From Candidatus Sphingobacterium stercorigallinarum (GTDB lineage Bacteria > Bacteroidota > Bacteroidia > Sphingobacteriales > Sphingobacteriaceae), in assembly GCA_019115805.1 (NCBI GenBank), contig DXCW01000240.1, positions 1-34,990 on the forward strand: DNA of 34,990 bases, read 5' to 3'. The notes under the pieces are model-generated. The model was not told where the DNA came from and ran no database searches. It worked only from the letters and a program-made list of their open reading frames with translations. Positions 34,323-34,990 of this stretch are shown in pieces; the first letter of the stretch is position 1; every line of letters starts with the position of its first letter. Made by a program: the position numbers and the translations under genes.

Positions 34323-34610
34323 TTTCTACAAAAACCAAGACCTGTCCCTCGATTAGAGCAGAACAGCTGCGGACAGCGCTGTCATCACCGACCGAAAGCG
34401 GCTAAAACCGCCACGCAGGTTTCCATTCTAACTTATTTTCGTTAAATTGAGCTTTACCATTGACTTAGCTCCTACCGGTAAATCCGCTTCGTACGGTTTA
34501 ATTTCTTCTTCAGCATGACCCGTCAGACCAAGTGGAATGCTTCCAGTAGACTCCTGCACGGAAACGCTGTTAAATTGTGTTAAATCACGAAATAAGGGGC
34601 TTTGTCTTGT
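34323..34610. other. Gap between pyk terminator and sensor kinase gene
   Basis: I see no supported gene in these 288 nt. They hold a 12-bp perfect palindrome (34372-34383) and a small GCGG/CCGC hairpin (about 34399-34412). A leftward open frame of 87 codons (34428-34691) covers part of it but also overlaps the sensor-kinase start; I do not call it. Confidence 0.5.
34372..34383. repeat. 12-bp palindrome GACAGCGCTGTC
   Basis: A perfect self-complementary 12-mer, 240 nt upstream of the sensor-kinase gene and after the pyk terminator. It could be a dimeric-regulator site, but a single chance palindrome of this size is not rare. Confidence 0.3.
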
Positions 34611-34618
34611 TATTTTTG
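34611..34618 (+). promoter_or_regulatory. -7 box abutting the sensor-kinase start codon
   Basis: TATTTTTG, a full TAnnTTTG match, ends 5 nt before ATG 34624. Like hisS, a transcript from it would be nearly leaderless. No -33 element is clear. Confidence 0.45.
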
Positions 34619-34623
34619 CAACA

Positions 34624-34990
34624 ATGAAGAAACGGAGTATTGCATTAATTATTTGGTTGATGTCCATCGCCCTGATAGGCGTTATGGCCATGCAATACTA
34701 TTTCATCCGGGAATCATTTCGGAAGGAGTCTCAGCTTTTTGACGAAGAGGTTAAAGCCTCTTTAGCCACCGTAGCCAACAAAATCGAACGTAAAGAAATT
34801 TTGGACTTTGCTCAAGAACAGGAAAGGCTAAATCAAGAAAAATACCGTCAAGATCAAGAGCGATTACAGCAAAAAGAAAAGCTTTTAGCGCGACAGGTGG
34901 CCTATCAGGAACAAATAAAAAAGCTCCAACAGGCGGCCTTTCTCTACACACAACGTTTCAACAAGTTAGAAAAAGACCTCAATCAACGTT
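34624..34990 (+). CDS. Probable sensor histidine kinase, N-terminus only
   Basis: 122 codons are visible before the window ends, so it is truncated by the edge. Residues 4-26 form one membrane helix (IALIIWLMSIALIGVMAMQY) after a short basic start MKKR. It is followed by a long Gln/Glu/Lys/Arg-rich coiled-coil stretch (about 52-122). I recall this N-terminus from Bacteroidota two-component sensor kinases, which would have the HisKA and ATPase domains further right. Those domains are not visible, so the kinase call is tentative; the membrane-plus-coiled-coil architecture is direct. The ATG directly follows a -7 box. Confidence 0.7.
   Translation, partial: MKKRSIALIIWLMSIALIGVMAMQYYFIRESFRKESQLFDEEVKASLATVANKIERKEILDFAQEQERLNQEKYRQDQERLQQKEKLLARQVAYQEQIKKLQQAAFLYTQRFNKLEKDLNQR

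Noticed and set aside
34428..34691. 87-codon leftward frame opposite the sensor-kinase start
   Set aside because: It overlaps the first 68 nt of the rightward gene and its -7 box, has no recognisable domain or Shine-Dalgarno, and could be chance or a gene remnant.
1..34990. tRNA genes, CRISPR arrays, insertion sequences, prophage or defence genes
   Set aside because: None seen on reading both strands; all long frames are housekeeping or common enzyme families apart from the left-edge gene.

Overview
The window comes from a member of the Bacteroidota, most likely the Sphingobacteriales (a Sphingobacterium or Pedobacter relative). The signs are: the N-succinylornithine form of ornithine carbamoyltransferase; TAnnTTTG-type -7 promoter boxes ahead of many genes; few Shine-Dalgarno sites; a zinc-free L36; and an L17 carrying a helix-hairpin-helix tail. 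Most of it is core genome. I see no tRNA, rRNA, insertion sequence, prophage, CRISPR array or large repeat.

Layout. (1) 1-1040: the N-terminal 346 residues of an unrecognised protein, leftward and cut by the window edge, with kinase-like motifs. It is divergent from an Lrp/AsnC-type regulator (1410-1880), which has a long hairpin-rich leader. (2) 6704-1927, leftward: a tightly packed arginine operon, argD-argF'-argB-proC-argE. Val90 in ArgF' points to succinylated intermediates. argC, argG and argH are not here. (3) 22024-6835, leftward: one ribosomal-protein cluster in S10-spc-alpha order, rplC to rplQ, including secY, map, infA, rpmJ and rpoA. It starts at rplC, not rpsJ, behind a near-perfect Bacteroidota promoter. 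It is interrupted by strong hairpins between rplP/rpmC, rpsN/rpsH, rpmD/rplO and rpsD/rpoA. Two of these look like intrinsic terminators, and the rpsN/rpsH one sits directly behind a second consensus promoter. rpmD (59 aa) and rpmJ (38 aa) are short but intact. (4) 25088-22201, leftward: a beta-lactamase-fold lipoprotein, a CoA-binding protein and a secreted GH88 unsaturated glucuronyl hydrolase. (5) 27996-25308: pyruvate dehydrogenase E1 alpha and a two-lipoyl-domain E2. (6) 31946-28135: acpP-fabF, a terminator-like hairpin, rnc, then hisS behind a -7 box that abuts its start codon. (7) 32221-34268, rightward: an IPExxVDY-like small protein and pyruvate kinase. From 34624 a membrane-anchored sensor kinase N-terminus runs off the right edge.

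No clearly new multi-gene system is visible. The observations I rate highest are the promoter/terminator pair inside the spc operon, the 13-bp hairpin ending just before the rnc start codon, the kinase-like unknown protein at the left edge, and the structured leader (with a possible tiny upstream ORF) of the Lrp gene.
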